This document shows, in pieces, positions 43,525 to 55,237 of a DNA stretch of 64,000 nucleotides. Within the stretch, counting starts at the first letter, position 1. Every line of letters begins with the position of its first letter. This stretch comes from Methylotenera sp. GTDB taxonomy: Bacteria > Pseudomonadota > Gammaproteobacteria > Burkholderiales > Methylophilaceae. The notes beneath the pieces are model-generated. The model was not told where the DNA came from and ran no database searches. It saw only the letters and a program-made list of their open reading frames with translations. A program made the position numbers and the translations under genes. The DNA is taken from positions 1 to 64,000 of the forward strand of contig JAKFVD010000003.1 in NCBI GenBank assembly GCA_021732365.1, written 5' to 3'.

Positions 43525-45258
43525 ATGGCACTCAATATGCAAGCAATTAAAGAACTCCCATCAAAAATAAAACAATTATTTACCATGAAACCTTCAGGCG
43601 GCGGTAGCCGTGGTTATGGTCAAGTGATTGGACCTGTGATTGGTTTAATTATTTTTATTATTTTGGCTTTCTATGTGATTAGTCAGGTGCGTGTGGGCGG
43701 TCCAGTGTATGACAAAATTAAAACTAATGATAATTTGCGTGCGGATATTCTGCCACCGCCACTGTATGCGGTAGACGCGTTTGCGGCTGTAAACGAGGCT
43801 TATGTGGCAACATCAAACTCTGATTATCAAAAGCGTGACAGGAAACTAGCCGAAGTGAAAGCCGCTGAAGCAGAATACAACAAGCGTGTTGAGTTTTGGA
43901 AGAGTAATCTTGATGTAGATAAGTTAGGCGGCGCTTATCAGGCTGTACTTAAGTCAAATGAGAATTTCTATCGTATTTACAATAAGGATTTTGATGCAGC
44001 TATCAAATTAGGTGCGATTGCTGCGGCAAAACCATTGGGTGATTTGGCAAGCGCTTATGAAATCAACAAGCAAACGGTTTTAGCGTTGAACACCGAAGTG
44101 CAAAAAGAATCGGTTCAAATTGCTGAATCCAGTAATAAATTAGTGAATACCATTCAAATTGCATTGGCATTATTGGGTTTATTAATCATCTTTTTGATTG
44201 CGTATTTCGGCACTCGCCAAGTGAAGCAGATTGAAAGCGCGGTGATGATGCTGGAGAACGACGGTCAGCAAAACCAAATGGCGGTTTTAAACTTACTGGA
44301 CGAGATGGGCGACTTGGCGGATGGTGACTTAACGGTTCGCGCAGAGGTAAAAGAGAATATTACGGGCGCAATTGCTGACTCTATTAACTACACGATTGAT
44401 AGCTTGCGCGATTTGGTAACAGAGATTAACCGCGCATCTGAACAAGTGAATACAGCAACAGGACAAGCGCAGGCGACATCCGTTGGCTTGTTATCTGCGG
44501 CAGAAAAACAATCGAAACAGATTACAGAAACAACAGACGCGGTTTCGAATATGACACGCTCAATCTTGCAAGTATCCAGCAACGCGAGCCAAGCTTCACA
44601 GGTTGCGCAGCGCTCATTACAAGCGGCGACACAAGGTTCACAAGCGGTACAAAATACGATTGCAGGTATGAACGGCATTCGCGAGCAAATTCAGGAAACT
44701 TCAAAACGAATCAAGCGCTTGGGTGAAAGCTCGCAAGAGATTGGTGAGATTGTGGAATTGATTTCTGATATTACTGAACAAACCAATATTTTGGCCTTGA
44801 ATGCGGCGATTCAGGCGGCATCAGCGGGTGAAGCGGGTAGAGGCTTTACGGTGGTTGCGGAAGAGGTGCAGCGACTAGCGGAACGTTCATCAGAAGCGAC
44901 AAAACAGATTGGCGCGATTGTAAAAACGATTCAGACCGATACCAACTCAGCGGTTGCCGCGATGGAAAAATCAACAGAGGGTGTGGTTGAGGGAGCGCGA
45001 TTATCAGATGCTGCGGGTAAAGCACTAACAGAGATTGAAACGGTTACCAATAACTTAGCGCGCTTGATTCAATCGATTTCAAGCGCAACTGAAGCGCAAA
45101 CCGAAGTGGCTTCAACGGTGACGAAAAACATGCAGCAAATTCAGGAAATTACGTCACAAACAACTGAAGGTACAAAACAAACTGCCGAATCAGTTGGTCA
45201 GTTGACCACGTTGGCGGAGGAATTACGAGATTCTGTTGCGGGCTTTAAATTGGCTTAA
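43525..45258 (+). CDS. pilJ: Methyl-accepting chemotaxis protein PilJ
   Basis: 577 residues from the ATG at 43525 (AAAGGA 7 bases upstream; the TTG at 43501 is less likely). Two transmembrane helices (~30-55 and ~205-230) enclose a periplasmic PilJ sensor domain of ~150 residues. A HAMP-like region and the signalling domain follow, with hairpin tip [20 protein letters not shown], then [20 protein letters not shown]. It is the receptor of the pilus chemosensory array. Confidence 0.9.
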   Translation: MALNMQAIKELPSKIKQLFTMKPSGGGSRGYGQVIGPVIGLIIFIILAFYVISQVRVGGPVYDKIKTNDNLRADILPPPLYAVDAFAAVNEAYVATSNSDYQKRDRKLAEVKAAEAEYNKRVEFWKSNLDVDKLGGAYQAVLKSNENFYRIYNKDFDAAIKLGAIAAAKPLGDLASAYEINKQTVLALNTEVQKESVQIAESSNKLVNTIQIALALLGLLIIFLIAYFGTRQVKQIESAVMMLENDGQQNQMAVLNLLDEMGDLADGDLTVRAEVKENITGAIADSINYTIDSLRDLVTEINRASEQVNTATGQAQATSVGLLSAAEKQSKQITETTDAVSNMTRSILQVSSNASQASQVAQRSLQAATQGSQAVQNTIAGMNGIREQIQETSKRIKRLGESSQEIGEIVELISDITEQTNILALNAAIQAASAGEAGRGFTVVAEEVQRLAERSSEATKQIGAIVKTIQTDTNSAVAAMEKSTEGVVEGARLSDAAGKALTEIETVTNNLARLIQSISSATEAQTEVASTVTKNMQQIQEITSQTTEGTKQTAESVGQLTTLAEELRDSVAGFKLA

Positions 45259-45366
45259 TTTAAGTTGTTAATTGACTGAAATACCTATTGTTTGTTTATA
45301 GCTAAAGCTTGGTTTTATTAAGCATACTAATTTTAATAGCTATATTTAATTTGGAGTTAAACCTAG

Positions 45367-48300
45367 GTGTCTGAAAATTTTGATATAGGCCCTTTAACTT
45401 GGGTTAAAGACCAAATAAATCAATCACTTGATGCTGTTTTGGTGAATCTAAAAGCAGTGCAAAACAACTTGCACGACACTGCACCATTGCGACTGTCGCA
45501 AACAGATTTATACCAAGCATCAGGCGCGCTTGATATGGTTGGTTTAGAGGGCTGTAAACGCTTTTGTGCTGAGTTAGAAAAACTTGCGGGACGCTTAGAG
45601 AAAAAAACAATTGATGCAACACCGCCCTTAATTGAGTCATTTATTAAAGCAGTAGAATCGTTAAAAAGCTATTTGCAAGACCTGCTTGATGGCTCACCTG
45701 ATATTCCGTTACGACTCTATCCCATCATTCATCCAATTGTTTTGGCTTTAGGTGAAACGATGGATGAAAGTGAGTTATTTTTCCCTGACACCAGCAATAG
45801 CGCCCCTAAAGACCTGCCGAGTTTACAGCTTAGTGGTGCTGAATATGCCAGCTTTGTTGTTGAGCAGCGCCTAAGTTATCAAAAGTCTTTATTGAGCTGG
45901 TTGCAAACAAAACAGAGTATTGCTTTAAACAGCATGACTCAAGCAGTTGCAAACGTTAGCCAAGCGCAACAAAAAAATAGTGAAAAAACCCTGTGGTGGG
46001 CAGCAAGTGCATTTACCGAATCGCTTGAGCAGGCAGAAATAGCCGAAAACTCAGGCGCAAAAAGACTATGCCGTAAATTGGATCAAGAGTTGCGCCATTT
46101 ATCAGATGCTATGCCAAGACCGCATAATCATTTATTGCGTGATATTTTGTACTATGTTGCAATCAGCAATGTAGATAGAGTCAATATACACAGAGTAAAA
46201 GAGGTGTTTGAGCTGGATCTTTTAGTCGATAAAAAATCCAGCATTAGTTTTGATTCTGCTTCGATTGATGCGAAAGAATTAGCGGTCGTTCAGCAGTTAA
46301 TTGTTCAGTTAGAAGCATTGCGCGAATTGTGGGACGATGTATCGAATACAATCGATTTTAGCAAAGTAAGCACGAGTGCTGGCGTTGCGCAAGTGCACGT
46401 TGATAATGTGTTGATGACTAAATTTTCCGATACATTAATGGAAAGCCAGAATCTGACAAGTCAACTCAGTCAAGTTGTTGTGGTTGACTTGTATGCCGCT
46501 TTGCAATTGGCAAGTGGTACTTTACGTGATGATGCGATTAAGGTGAATCACGCCGCATTAATTGAAATTGCCGCCGCACTTAACTTATTAGAAACTTCGC
46601 TGAATCACTATCAACAGCTTGATGCGGACAGAGTACAAAAACTGTTATCAGAAATGCATCGTTTGGAAGCGATTTCATCTGGTGAAAGCTATGAAAAACT
46701 GGGTAATGAACGTGCTAGCGAGCTTGATAGAGACACAGTAAAAGCGGTGGTCACTCAAATTAAAGAAGCGCTTAAAACGACTGAGCAAGCACTGGATACT
46801 TATTTCCGTCAACCTGCAGAAAAAGCGCCACTTTCATTAACCGCCAAGCCGTTAAAACAAATTGCCGCCGTGTTTGAAATGTTGGGATTACCCACACCTA
46901 ATACAATCATCAAAATCAGCAATCAATTTGTAGAACATTTTCAAACAAGTCAATATGTTGTTAATCAGTCTCAATTTGAACTAGTGGCTGAAAGCTTGAG
47001 TATGATTGGCTTGTATGCAGATGAAATGCCAAAAACACGGCCTGAGTCTGAACAAGCACTAGAAAAAGCGGTTATTCGCCTCACTGAAGCATTGGCTGAT
47101 GCTGGCGTTCAATCGGTTGAAACTGTTTCAACAGTTGAAGTTAAACAATCGATACCTGCATCTACCAGTGTTGTCGATGTGTCGCAGATAAGTCCAGCGA
47201 TTTCGCCAATTGTGATGCATGCAGATGACGTAAAAGTGATTGACCAAGCATTTGATGCTGAACTTTTAGATATTTATTTAACAGAAGCCGAAGAAGTGTT
47301 GGCGCACATTGCGCAAAATTGTCAGGCATTGCGTGTTAATTCAACAGATATTGAGGCGTTAATAGAAGTAAGGCGCAGTTATCACACGCTTAAAGGTAGT
47401 GGTCGCACGGTTGGACTCAATACGATGGGCGATATTGCTGGTCAAGTCGAACACTTTTTAAATGGTGTGATTGATAAAAAATCGGTGCTTAATCACCAAC
47501 AAATTGCGCGTATTGAGCAAATGAATGCTGCTTTTGCTGGATGGGCAGCAGAGTTACGCGCCAATAATCAAGTGGAAGTGAATCAAACAGCATGGTCTAG
47601 TCATGCCGCAGCACTGTCTGAAATATCAGATATTGAGCCAGTCGTGGAGTTAAATGCGGAAATTGTACAAAAAACCCAGCCTGCACCATCAGTAGCAACA
47701 ACAAGGGCAAAAAAATCAGAGCCACAAGTATTGATAGGTGGTACCCGTAAGATGAGTCGTGCTTTCTACGATATTTTCGTGAAAGAAAGCATGCAAAACA
47801 TCACAACTATTGAGCAAGACGCCGCAAGACTCACTACCGATGTCAACTTAACGCCCTCAGCAGAGGCAAAAGTGGCGGCTCATACCTTGGCTAGTAACGC
47901 GCTTGCAGCAGAATTTAAAACAATGGGTGAGCTTGGACGTGCACTGGAAGCATGGTTGAATGAAGTAGAAAATTGGACAATGCAGCACACTAGCCTATAT
48001 GGCAACGTTGCAAAAATGTTATCCAGCATGTGGGTGAAAATATCTGAATTACGCAATCCACGCTCAGCAAGAGCGTTAATTGATGTGCTACTTGAATCTA
48101 CCGAGCAAGCTAAACAAAATAATGCGCGCGCAGTCAGCATGATTGAGCCAGTTGCTGTAGCAGAGATTACCTTTACATTGCCATCAGAAGAAAATGTGGG
48201 GATTAATCAGGCGCCAACAGTTGAGTTAGTGGCTGAGCAAGCGATACCAAATATCATCTCAATAGAACCTGTAAAAGAAAAATTTCCTGAAATAAGCCGC

Positions 48301-50610
48301 GATGACTATGAAGTTAAATTAGCGACAGAAAGCAAAACTTACACTAGAACACCAGCTAGTAATTCTGATCATACTGATGCAAGCAGTCATTCAGGCTTTG
48401 ATAAAACGCAAGTTGATCAAGAATTGCTCACCATGTTTATTGAAGAGGCGCGTGAGATTCTGCCAGAAATTGGTACTGAATTACGTGCGTGGCGTGCCCA
48501 CCCAAAACAATCAGAACACCCAGACGCATTACAGCGCGCTTTGCATACACTCAAAGGTAGTGCACGTATGGCTGGTCAAGCAGCGCTTGGGGATGCCGTG
48601 CATGAAATGGAAGATTTGGTTATTCGCTCATTAAAGCGCAAAACGGTCGATATTAGTTTTGACGATATGTTTGTCGATTTAGATAAAATTGGCAGCTTTT
48701 TTGAAGACACATTAGAAAGTACGCCTACAGAAACCATTAATGCGATTAAACAACAAGATGCACCACCATCTGGTCGTGCTATTGACCGTAAAGCACAGTT
48801 TTTACGCATGCGTGCAGACACACTCGACCGTTTAATTAATGATGCAGGTGAAATTTCGATTACCCGCTCACGCATGGAAAGAGAAATTAGTGGCGTTAAA
48901 CAATCCTCTAACGATTTAACCGAAAGCGTTACACGCTTACGTAATTATTTGCGTGAGTTAGAAATTGAAGCGGAAACACAATTGCAATCTCGTTTAAGTA
49001 TTTTGCAAGAATCGAATGAAAATTTTGACCCGCTAGAGTTTGACCGATTTACGCGCTTGCAAGAACTAACCCGCATGATTGCAGAGAGCGTGAACGATGT
49101 GGCAACGATTCAGTATGGCTTACTGACCAATTTAGGGCAATCTGAGGCCGCGTTGCAACAGCAAAATCGTATGAATCGTGATTTGCAACAAACGCTGCTG
49201 GGTGTGCGTATGTTGCCTTTCCAGCAAATTGCAGAGCGCTTGCAGCGTATTGTGCGTCAAACTGCCAGAGAACTTAAAAAATCAGTTGATTTAGTTATTG
49301 AGGGTGAAACAACAGAAATTGACCGCAGCGTGCTGGATAAATTAGGTGCACCGTTAGAGCATTTGTTGCGTAATGCAGTTGCACATGGTTTAGAACTACC
49401 TATTGAACGTAAGAAACAAGGTAAACCAGAAACTGGCACAATCAAACTAAAAGTTATTCAAGATAATGATGAGATTCACATTACGGTGACTGATGATGGC
49501 GCAGGTATTAACTTACAGCGTGTTAAAGAAAAAGCGATTCAAAACAACTTACTAGACGCAAGCTCAGAAGTGACTGAGCAATCATTAATGTCTATTATTT
49601 TTGAATCAGGCTTTTCGACCGCCGATAAAGTATCGCAAATTGCGGGTCGCGGTGTTGGTTTAGATGTGGTGCGTAATGACATTAGTGGTTTGGGTGGGCG
49701 TGTCGATTTAAATAGCGAGTTTGGCAAAGGCACTATGTTTAGTGTACATTTACCTGTGACATTAACCGTAGCGCAAGTGTTGGCGGTACGTTCGGGCGAG
49801 ACGGTGTATGCTTTGCCAGTTGGTATGATTGAGCAAGCGCAAAAAATTAAACGCCAAGATTTAGTAAATGCTTATGCGGCAGGCGAAATTACTTGGGCAG
49901 ATAAAAAATATCCGATTCATTATTTATCTAAATTGCTTGATCATGAAGAGCATCAACCAGAAGACCATGCATATTCGTCTATTCTGCTGTTGCGCAGCGG
50001 TTCTTATAACACTGCTTTACACATTGACGAAGTGGTCGGCAACCAAGAGGCCGTGATGAAACCAATTGGTGCGCAATTAGCGCGTGTGCCTGGTATTGTG
50101 GGCGCTACAGTAGCTGGTGACGGTAGTATTATGCTGATTATTAATCCAGTGCAATTGGCCAATCGTGAAATATTAGCAGTGGGCAGCGTTGTGGTTAAAG
50201 CGGCTAAAAAAGTTGCCATAGTTTCGGCCAAACCGCGTGCATTAGTAGTAGATGATTCACTCACCATGCGTAAAGTATTGGGTCGTTTATTGGAGCGTGA
50301 GGGCTACGAAGTGTTACTCGCTAAAGATGGTATGGATGCTATGCAAGTATTGCAAGAATCAACACCCGACATTATCCTAACCGACATTGAAATGCCGCGA
50401 ATGGATGGTTTTGGATTGGCGCGTAATATTCGTGATGATGCGCGTACAGTAAACACACCGTTGATTATGATTAGCTCGCGTACTGCAGATAAACATCAAA
50501 ACTTAGCCAAAGAAATTGGAGTAGATGCTTTCTTTGGTAAACCTGTACAAGATGATGAATTGATTGGAAAAGTGAATGAATTACTAGCTAAACAGCAAAC
50601 CAAACATTAA
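45367..50610 (+). CDS. chpA: Multi-Hpt hybrid chemotaxis kinase ChpA/PilL
   Basis: 1747 residues. N-terminal degenerate Hpt-like region without the His. Hpt with His673 (SYHTLKGSGRTVG), an Hpt-like unit with His839 but LASN in place of LKGS, and Hpt with His1060 (LHTLKGSARMAGQ). Then a CheA dimerisation and ATPase domain (LEHLLRNAVAHGLE N box, GRGVGLDVV), a CheW domain, and a C-terminal receiver with Asp1673 (ILTDIEMPRMDGF). Start GTG at 45367 with GGAG upstream. P. aeruginosa ChpA is larger (~2470) with more Hpt units. It is the kinase phosphorylating PilG and PilH. The operon ends here with a terminator; pilK and chpB are not present. Confidence 0.93.
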   Translation: MSENFDIGPLTWVKDQINQSLDAVLVNLKAVQNNLHDTAPLRLSQTDLYQASGALDMVGLEGCKRFCAELEKLAGRLEKKTIDATPPLIESFIKAVESLKSYLQDLLDGSPDIPLRLYPIIHPIVLALGETMDESELFFPDTSNSAPKDLPSLQLSGAEYASFVVEQRLSYQKSLLSWLQTKQSIALNSMTQAVANVSQAQQKNSEKTLWWAASAFTESLEQAEIAENSGAKRLCRKLDQELRHLSDAMPRPHNHLLRDILYYVAISNVDRVNIHRVKEVFELDLLVDKKSSISFDSASIDAKELAVVQQLIVQLEALRELWDDVSNTIDFSKVSTSAGVAQVHVDNVLMTKFSDTLMESQNLTSQLSQVVVVDLYAALQLASGTLRDDAIKVNHAALIEIAAALNLLETSLNHYQQLDADRVQKLLSEMHRLEAISSGESYEKLGNERASELDRDTVKAVVTQIKEALKTTEQALDTYFRQPAEKAPLSLTAKPLKQIAAVFEMLGLPTPNTIIKISNQFVEHFQTSQYVVNQSQFELVAESLSMIGLYADEMPKTRPESEQALEKAVIRLTEALADAGVQSVETVSTVEVKQSIPASTSVVDVSQISPAISPIVMHADDVKVIDQAFDAELLDIYLTEAEEVLAHIAQNCQALRVNSTDIEALIEVRRSYHTLKGSGRTVGLNTMGDIAGQVEHFLNGVIDKKSVLNHQQIARIEQMNAAFAGWAAELRANNQVEVNQTAWSSHAAALSEISDIEPVVELNAEIVQKTQPAPSVATTRAKKSEPQVLIGGTRKMSRAFYDIFVKESMQNITTIEQDAARLTTDVNLTPSAEAKVAAHTLASNALAAEFKTMGELGRALEAWLNEVENWTMQHTSLYGNVAKMLSSMWVKISELRNPRSARALIDVLLESTEQAKQNNARAVSMIEPVAVAEITFTLPSEENVGINQAPTVELVAEQAIPNIISIEPVKEKFPEISRDDYEVKLATESKTYTRTPASNSDHTDASSHSGFDKTQVDQELLTMFIEEAREILPEIGTELRAWRAHPKQSEHPDALQRALHTLKGSARMAGQAALGDAVHEMEDLVIRSLKRKTVDISFDDMFVDLDKIGSFFEDTLESTPTETINAIKQQDAPPSGRAIDRKAQFLRMRADTLDRLINDAGEISITRSRMEREISGVKQSSNDLTESVTRLRNYLRELEIEAETQLQSRLSILQESNENFDPLEFDRFTRLQELTRMIAESVNDVATIQYGLLTNLGQSEAALQQQNRMNRDLQQTLLGVRMLPFQQIAERLQRIVRQTARELKKSVDLVIEGETTEIDRSVLDKLGAPLEHLLRNAVAHGLELPIERKKQGKPETGTIKLKVIQDNDEIHITVTDDGAGINLQRVKEKAIQNNLLDASSEVTEQSLMSIIFESGFSTADKVSQIAGRGVGLDVVRNDISGLGGRVDLNSEFGKGTMFSVHLPVTLTVAQVLAVRSGETVYALPVGMIEQAQKIKRQDLVNAYAAGEITWADKKYPIHYLSKLLDHEEHQPEDHAYSSILLLRSGSYNTALHIDEVVGNQEAVMKPIGAQLARVPGIVGATVAGDGSIMLIINPVQLANREILAVGSVVVKAAKKVAIVSAKPRALVVDDSLTMRKVLGRLLEREGYEVLLAKDGMDAMQVLQESTPDIILTDIEMPRMDGFGLARNIRDDARTVNTPLIMISSRTADKHQNLAKEIGVDAFFGKPVQDDELIGKVNELLAKQQTKH

Positions 50611-50631
50611 CATACAGGAATACTTAACCAT

Positions 50632-50661
50632 AAAAATCCACTGAATTTTAGTGGATTTTTT
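50632..50661 (+). terminator. Rho-independent terminator of the pil-chp operon
   Basis: AAAAATCCACT / GAATTTT / AGTGGATTTTTT: 11-bp stem and T-run, 21 bp after the chpA stop. Confidence 0.9.
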
Positions 50662-50718
50662 GCTTTTGAAGCGCAATTTTTTGCATCAATTTGTTGAGCG
50701 AGCGAGTAAAATATTGCC

Positions 50719-53700
50719 ATGCAAGAAGAAGCCAATTCCCCTTTAAAAAATACTCAGCAAATGCCGCTACAGTTTGTGCATTTACGCTGCCACAGCGAAT
50801 ATTCAATTGTCGATGGTATTGTACGCATTGATGATTATATTGATGTAGCCAGTAAAGACGCCATGCCAGCGCTTGGCTTAACGGATTTAAGCAATTTATT
50901 TGGCGCGATTAAATTTTACAAAGCGGCGCGTGGGCGCGGCATAAAACCGATTGTTGGTTGTGATATTTGGCTGGAAAACACTAAAAATCGCGATCAAGCA
51001 CACCGCATATTGCTGTTAGTACAAAATAAAGCGGGTTATCGACAGCTGTGCGCCTTATTAAGCCGCGCTTACTTAGAAAACCAATATCGCGGTCGCGCAG
51101 AGGTTAAGCTGGAATGGCTACAAAATACAGAAGGCTTGTTATTACTTTCTGGTGGTGTGCAAAGTGATATTGGCGTTGCATTAAGCGCTGGCAACTCTGC
51201 GCTGGCAAGCCAACTCACCCAAATGTGGACGGCGCTATTTCCTAAGCGCTTTTATTTAGAAGTACAGCGTGTAGTCGACGCAAAAGACAACCCGTCACAA
51301 GAATATTTAATTCAGCAAATTGTTGCATTAGCCGGCGCTACCGATTTGCCAGTAGTGGCGACGCACCCTATACAATTTACAACGCCTGACGATTACAAAG
51401 CGCATGAAGCGCGCACTTGTATCGCTGAGGGCTACATGTTGGCGGATAAGCGACGTCCCAAAAATTTCACACCACAACAATATTTTAAATCGCAATCCGA
51501 AATGGCTAGCTTGTTTGCCGATATGCCTGAAGCATTGGCGAATACGGTTGAAATCGCCAAGCGTTGCAATTTGGTGATTGAATTAGGCAAAAATTATTTA
51601 CCTGACTTTCCAACGCCCAACGGCGAAAGCTTAGATACTTTTTTGGTACAACAATCGCATGTGGGTTTGGCTGCACGTTTGCAAAGCCTGTACCCTAATG
51701 CAGACCTGCGCGAAGCAAAACGGTCAGAATATGAAGCAAGGCTTGAGTTTGAATGCAAAATCATCAACCAAATGGGTTTTGCTGGCTATTTCTTGATTGT
51801 TGCGGATTTTATTAACTGGGCTAAAAATAATGGCGTACCGGTTGGGCCTGGTCGCGGCTCTGGTGCTGGTTCATTAGTTGCTTACAGTTTAAATATTACT
51901 GATTTGGATCCGCTGCAATACAACTTGCTGTTTGAACGTTTTTTGAATCCAGACCGCGTTTCCATGCCTGACTTTGATATTGACTTCTGCATGGATGGTC
52001 GCGACCGCGTCATTGATTACGTCAAGCAAAAATATGGCCTAGATGCCGTTTCACAAATCGCCACCTTCGGTACCATGGCCGCTAAGGCGGTGATTCGTGA
52101 TGTGGGTCGCGTACTGGATTTACCATTTAATTTTGTAGATGGCATTGCCAAATTAATTCCGTTGGAATTGGGTATTACTTTAAGCAGTGCGTTAGAAAAA
52201 GAGCCACAGCTGCAAGAGCGGCGCGAAAAAGAAGAAGAAGTTGCAGAGCTTTTGGAGTTAGCATTAAGACTAGAAGGCTTGGTGCGAAACGTCGGTATGC
52301 ATGCGGGCGGCGTGTTGATTAGCCCAGGTAAGATATCCGACTTTTCACCTATCTATTGTCAGGCCGATGGCGCTAGCTTGGTTAGCCAGTATGACAAAGA
52401 CGACGTAGAAGCCGTTGGCTTAGTTAAGTTTGACTTTTTGGGACTAAGAACACTGACGATTCTGGAATTGGCGCTGAATAATGCCAATAAACAGCGCGCC
52501 ACATTGGGTGAAGCGCCGCTGAGTTTTGAAACGCTACCGCTTAACGATAAAGCCAGCTATAACTTATTAAAGACAGCCAATACCACGGCGGTATTCCAGC
52601 TAGAGTCGCGCGGCATGAAGGATATGCTAAAGCAAGCCAAGCCAGATTGCTTTGAAGATATTATTGCGCTGGTGGCTTTGTATCGGCCTGGCCCTATGGA
52701 TTTGATTCCTGACTTTTGTAGGCGTAAACACGGCCAGCAGCGCGTGGAGTATCCACATCCTGCAACAGAATCGATTCTAAAAGAAACTTACGGCATTGCG
52801 GTTTATCAAGAGCAGGTAATGCAAATTGCGCAAGTAGTGGCAGGCTACAGCTTGGGTGGTGCGGATTTACTGCGCCGCGCCATGGGTAAAAAGAAAAAAG
52901 AAGAAATGGATGCGCAGCGCGCTATTTTTGTGGAAGGCTCGCTTAAAAATGGCCTTAACGAAAAGCAGGCGACTGAATTATTTGATTTGCTGGAAAAATT
53001 CGCAGGCTACGGTTTTAATAAATCGCATGCCGCTGCTTATGCCTTGGTTGCCTATCACACCGCCTATTTAAAAGCGCATTATCCTGCTGCATTTTTAGCG
53101 GCCACTATGTCGGCAGATATGAATAATACCGATAATATTCATAGCTTTTTTGATGACTGCGCGCCCAATAAAGTTGAAGTGCTGCCGCCTGATGTGAATC
53201 AAAGTGGTTATCGCTTTATGCCACTGAACAATAGCCAGATGTTGTACGGTTTAGGTGCTATTAAAGGCACAGGCTTGGCGGCGATTGAGCTGATTGAAGC
53301 GGCGCGTGAAGCCGATGGGCCGTTTAAAGATTTATTTGATTTTTGTAATCGGCTGGATTTACGCAAAGTGAATAAACGCGTGATTGAATCGCTCATCCGC
53401 GCCGGCGCGTTTGATAAATTAGAGCCGAATCGCGCGGCTTTATTGGCTGCGGTGGGTATGGCGGTAACGGCCGCTGAGCAAAATAATAGTAATGCTGGGC
53501 AAAATAATTTATTTGGCGATGTGTCTGAGACCAAGCATGATTTGCCCAGCATTAAGGCGTGGTCGCCAGAGCAGGCCTTGATTGAAGAAAAGGCGGCACT
53601 AGGCTTTTATTTAAGCGGCCATCCATTCTTAAACGCAAAACAGGATATCAGCCAGTTTGTGCGTGGTTCATTGGCAGACTTAACGCCTCAAGAGCAGCCA

Positions 53701-54210
53701 AAATTAATGGCAGGCATTGTGGTGGGCGTGCGTGTGCGCATGACGCAGCGCGGCAAAATGGCGATTGTGACGATTGATGATGCGATTTCGCGTGTGGATG
53801 TAGTGGTTGGTAGTGAGATGCTGAATCAAAGCGCGCATTTGATTAAAGAAGACAATTTGCTGGTGATTGAAGGCCGCGTTAGCCATGATGAGTTTTCTGG
53901 CGGTATACGTGTCAATGCGCGTAAATTATACGATTTAGCTGCTGCGCGCAGCTATTATGCCAGCATGCTCAAAATTTCGTGCAACGGGCAATCGGATGCC
54001 GCAAAGCTAACCGCGATATTGAATCCATACAAGCGCAAAAATACCGATTCAGATAAAAAATGGTGCCCAGTGAAAATTGAGTATCACAACGCAAAAAGTC
54101 AAGTCAGTGTGATGCTTGGCGACGCATGGCGTGTAGAATTGCATGATGAATTGTTGCAACATTTGACGGATTGGTTATCGAAAGAAAACGTTAAAATCCT
54201 ATATAATTAA
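50719..54210 (+). CDS. dnaE: DNA polymerase III alpha subunit
   Basis: 1163 residues, usual for DnaE1. N-terminal PHP domain (HLRCHSEYSIVDGI), the polymerase domain with GPGRGSGAGSLVAYSLNITD and the catalytic PDFDIDFCMDGRDRVIDYV, a helix-hairpin region with GFNKSHAAAYALVAYHTAYL, and a C-terminal OB fold. It is the replicative polymerase. The ATG at 50719 is used; an internal ATG at 50761 also fits. A TAAAAT box stands just before the start. Confidence 0.96.
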   Translation: MQEEANSPLKNTQQMPLQFVHLRCHSEYSIVDGIVRIDDYIDVASKDAMPALGLTDLSNLFGAIKFYKAARGRGIKPIVGCDIWLENTKNRDQAHRILLLVQNKAGYRQLCALLSRAYLENQYRGRAEVKLEWLQNTEGLLLLSGGVQSDIGVALSAGNSALASQLTQMWTALFPKRFYLEVQRVVDAKDNPSQEYLIQQIVALAGATDLPVVATHPIQFTTPDDYKAHEARTCIAEGYMLADKRRPKNFTPQQYFKSQSEMASLFADMPEALANTVEIAKRCNLVIELGKNYLPDFPTPNGESLDTFLVQQSHVGLAARLQSLYPNADLREAKRSEYEARLEFECKIINQMGFAGYFLIVADFINWAKNNGVPVGPGRGSGAGSLVAYSLNITDLDPLQYNLLFERFLNPDRVSMPDFDIDFCMDGRDRVIDYVKQKYGLDAVSQIATFGTMAAKAVIRDVGRVLDLPFNFVDGIAKLIPLELGITLSSALEKEPQLQERREKEEEVAELLELALRLEGLVRNVGMHAGGVLISPGKISDFSPIYCQADGASLVSQYDKDDVEAVGLVKFDFLGLRTLTILELALNNANKQRATLGEAPLSFETLPLNDKASYNLLKTANTTAVFQLESRGMKDMLKQAKPDCFEDIIALVALYRPGPMDLIPDFCRRKHGQQRVEYPHPATESILKETYGIAVYQEQVMQIAQVVAGYSLGGADLLRRAMGKKKKEEMDAQRAIFVEGSLKNGLNEKQATELFDLLEKFAGYGFNKSHAAAYALVAYHTAYLKAHYPAAFLAATMSADMNNTDNIHSFFDDCAPNKVEVLPPDVNQSGYRFMPLNNSQMLYGLGAIKGTGLAAIELIEAAREADGPFKDLFDFCNRLDLRKVNKRVIESLIRAGAFDKLEPNRAALLAAVGMAVTAAEQNNSNAGQNNLFGDVSETKHDLPSIKAWSPEQALIEEKAALGFYLSGHPFLNAKQDISQFVRGSLADLTPQEQPKLMAGIVVGVRVRMTQRGKMAIVTIDDAISRVDVVVGSEMLNQSAHLIKEDNLLVIEGRVSHDEFSGGIRVNARKLYDLAAARSYYASMLKISCNGQSDAAKLTAILNPYKRKNTDSDKKWCPVKIEYHNAKSQVSVMLGDAWRVELHDELLQHLTDWLSKENVKILYN

Positions 54211-54241
54211 ACTGTTTGTAATAAATGAGTAATATAAACTG

Positions 54242-55237
54242 ATGACATTAAGACGCGCCACAGACACTAAAATAAGTTACTTAGATTTTGAGCAGCCAAT
54301 TGCTGAGCTTGAAAAGCGTATCGAAGCTTTGCAGGTTTCGCATGATGAGCATGAGAGCCTTGATATTTCTAAAGAGCTGGATCAGCTGCAAAAAAAGCAA
54401 AAAAAATTGCTGGAAGAAACGTATCAAAATCTAAGCGCATGGCAAATCTCACAGGTTGCCCGTCATCCACAACGACCTTATACGCTGGATTATATTCGTG
54501 AATTATTTACCGATTTTGAAGAGCTGCATGGTGATCGTGCGTATTCAGATGACCCTGCAATTGTGGGCGGTTTAGCGCGCTTTGAGGGCATTCCAGTTGT
54601 GGTAATTGGTCATCAAAAAGGCCGTGATGTAAAAGAGCGCCAATATCGTAATTTTGGTATGCCACGCCCTGAAGGCTATCGCAAAGCGTTGCGTTTATAC
54701 CGATTAGCCGAAAAATTCGGTTTGCCGATTGTAACTTTAATTGACACGCCAGGCGCTTACCCAGGTATTGGTGCCGAAGAGCGTGGGCAATCTGAAGCTA
54801 TTGCGAAGAATTTATATGTAATGGCAGAACTGAAAACACCGATAGTTGGCGTGATTATTGGCGAAGGTGGCTCAGGAGGCGCGCTGGCTTTGGGTGTGGT
54901 TGACCAACTATTAATGCTGCAATACGCGACTTATTCGGTGATTTCACCCGAAGGCTGCGCATCAATTTTATGGAAAAGCGCCAGCAAGGCGGCTGAGGCG
55001 GCTGAAACATTAGCCATTACTGCCGATAGACTGAAAGGGCTTGGTTTAGTGGATATCATTGTTAGCGAGCCATTAGGTGGTGCGCACCGCGATATTGAGT
55101 TAACCATGAAATCCTTACGAAAAACGCTTAAAGATCAATTGGTGGCCTTACAGAAAAAAGATACTGATCAGCTATTAGCCGCTCGTTATACACGCTTGAT
55201 GAGTTATGGCAAATTTAAAGAAACAGTCGCCAAATAA
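54242..55237 (+). CDS. accA: Acetyl-CoA carboxylase carboxyltransferase subunit alpha
   Basis: 331 residues. The typical N-terminus [18 protein letters not shown] is extended by a few residues. The carboxyltransferase core has [31 protein letters not shown] and [14 protein letters not shown]. With AccD it forms malonyl-CoA, the first step of fatty acid synthesis. It lies 31 bp after dnaE, a conserved neighbour, and overlaps tilS by 32 bp. Confidence 0.96.
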   Translation: MTLRRATDTKISYLDFEQPIAELEKRIEALQVSHDEHESLDISKELDQLQKKQKKLLEETYQNLSAWQISQVARHPQRPYTLDYIRELFTDFEELHGDRAYSDDPAIVGGLARFEGIPVVVIGHQKGRDVKERQYRNFGMPRPEGYRKALRLYRLAEKFGLPIVTLIDTPGAYPGIGAEERGQSEAIAKNLYVMAELKTPIVGVIIGEGGSGGALALGVVDQLLMLQYATYSVISPEGCASILWKSASKAAEAAETLAITADRLKGLGLVDIIVSEPLGGAHRDIELTMKSLRKTLKDQLVALQKKDTDQLLAARYTRLMSYGKFKETVAK

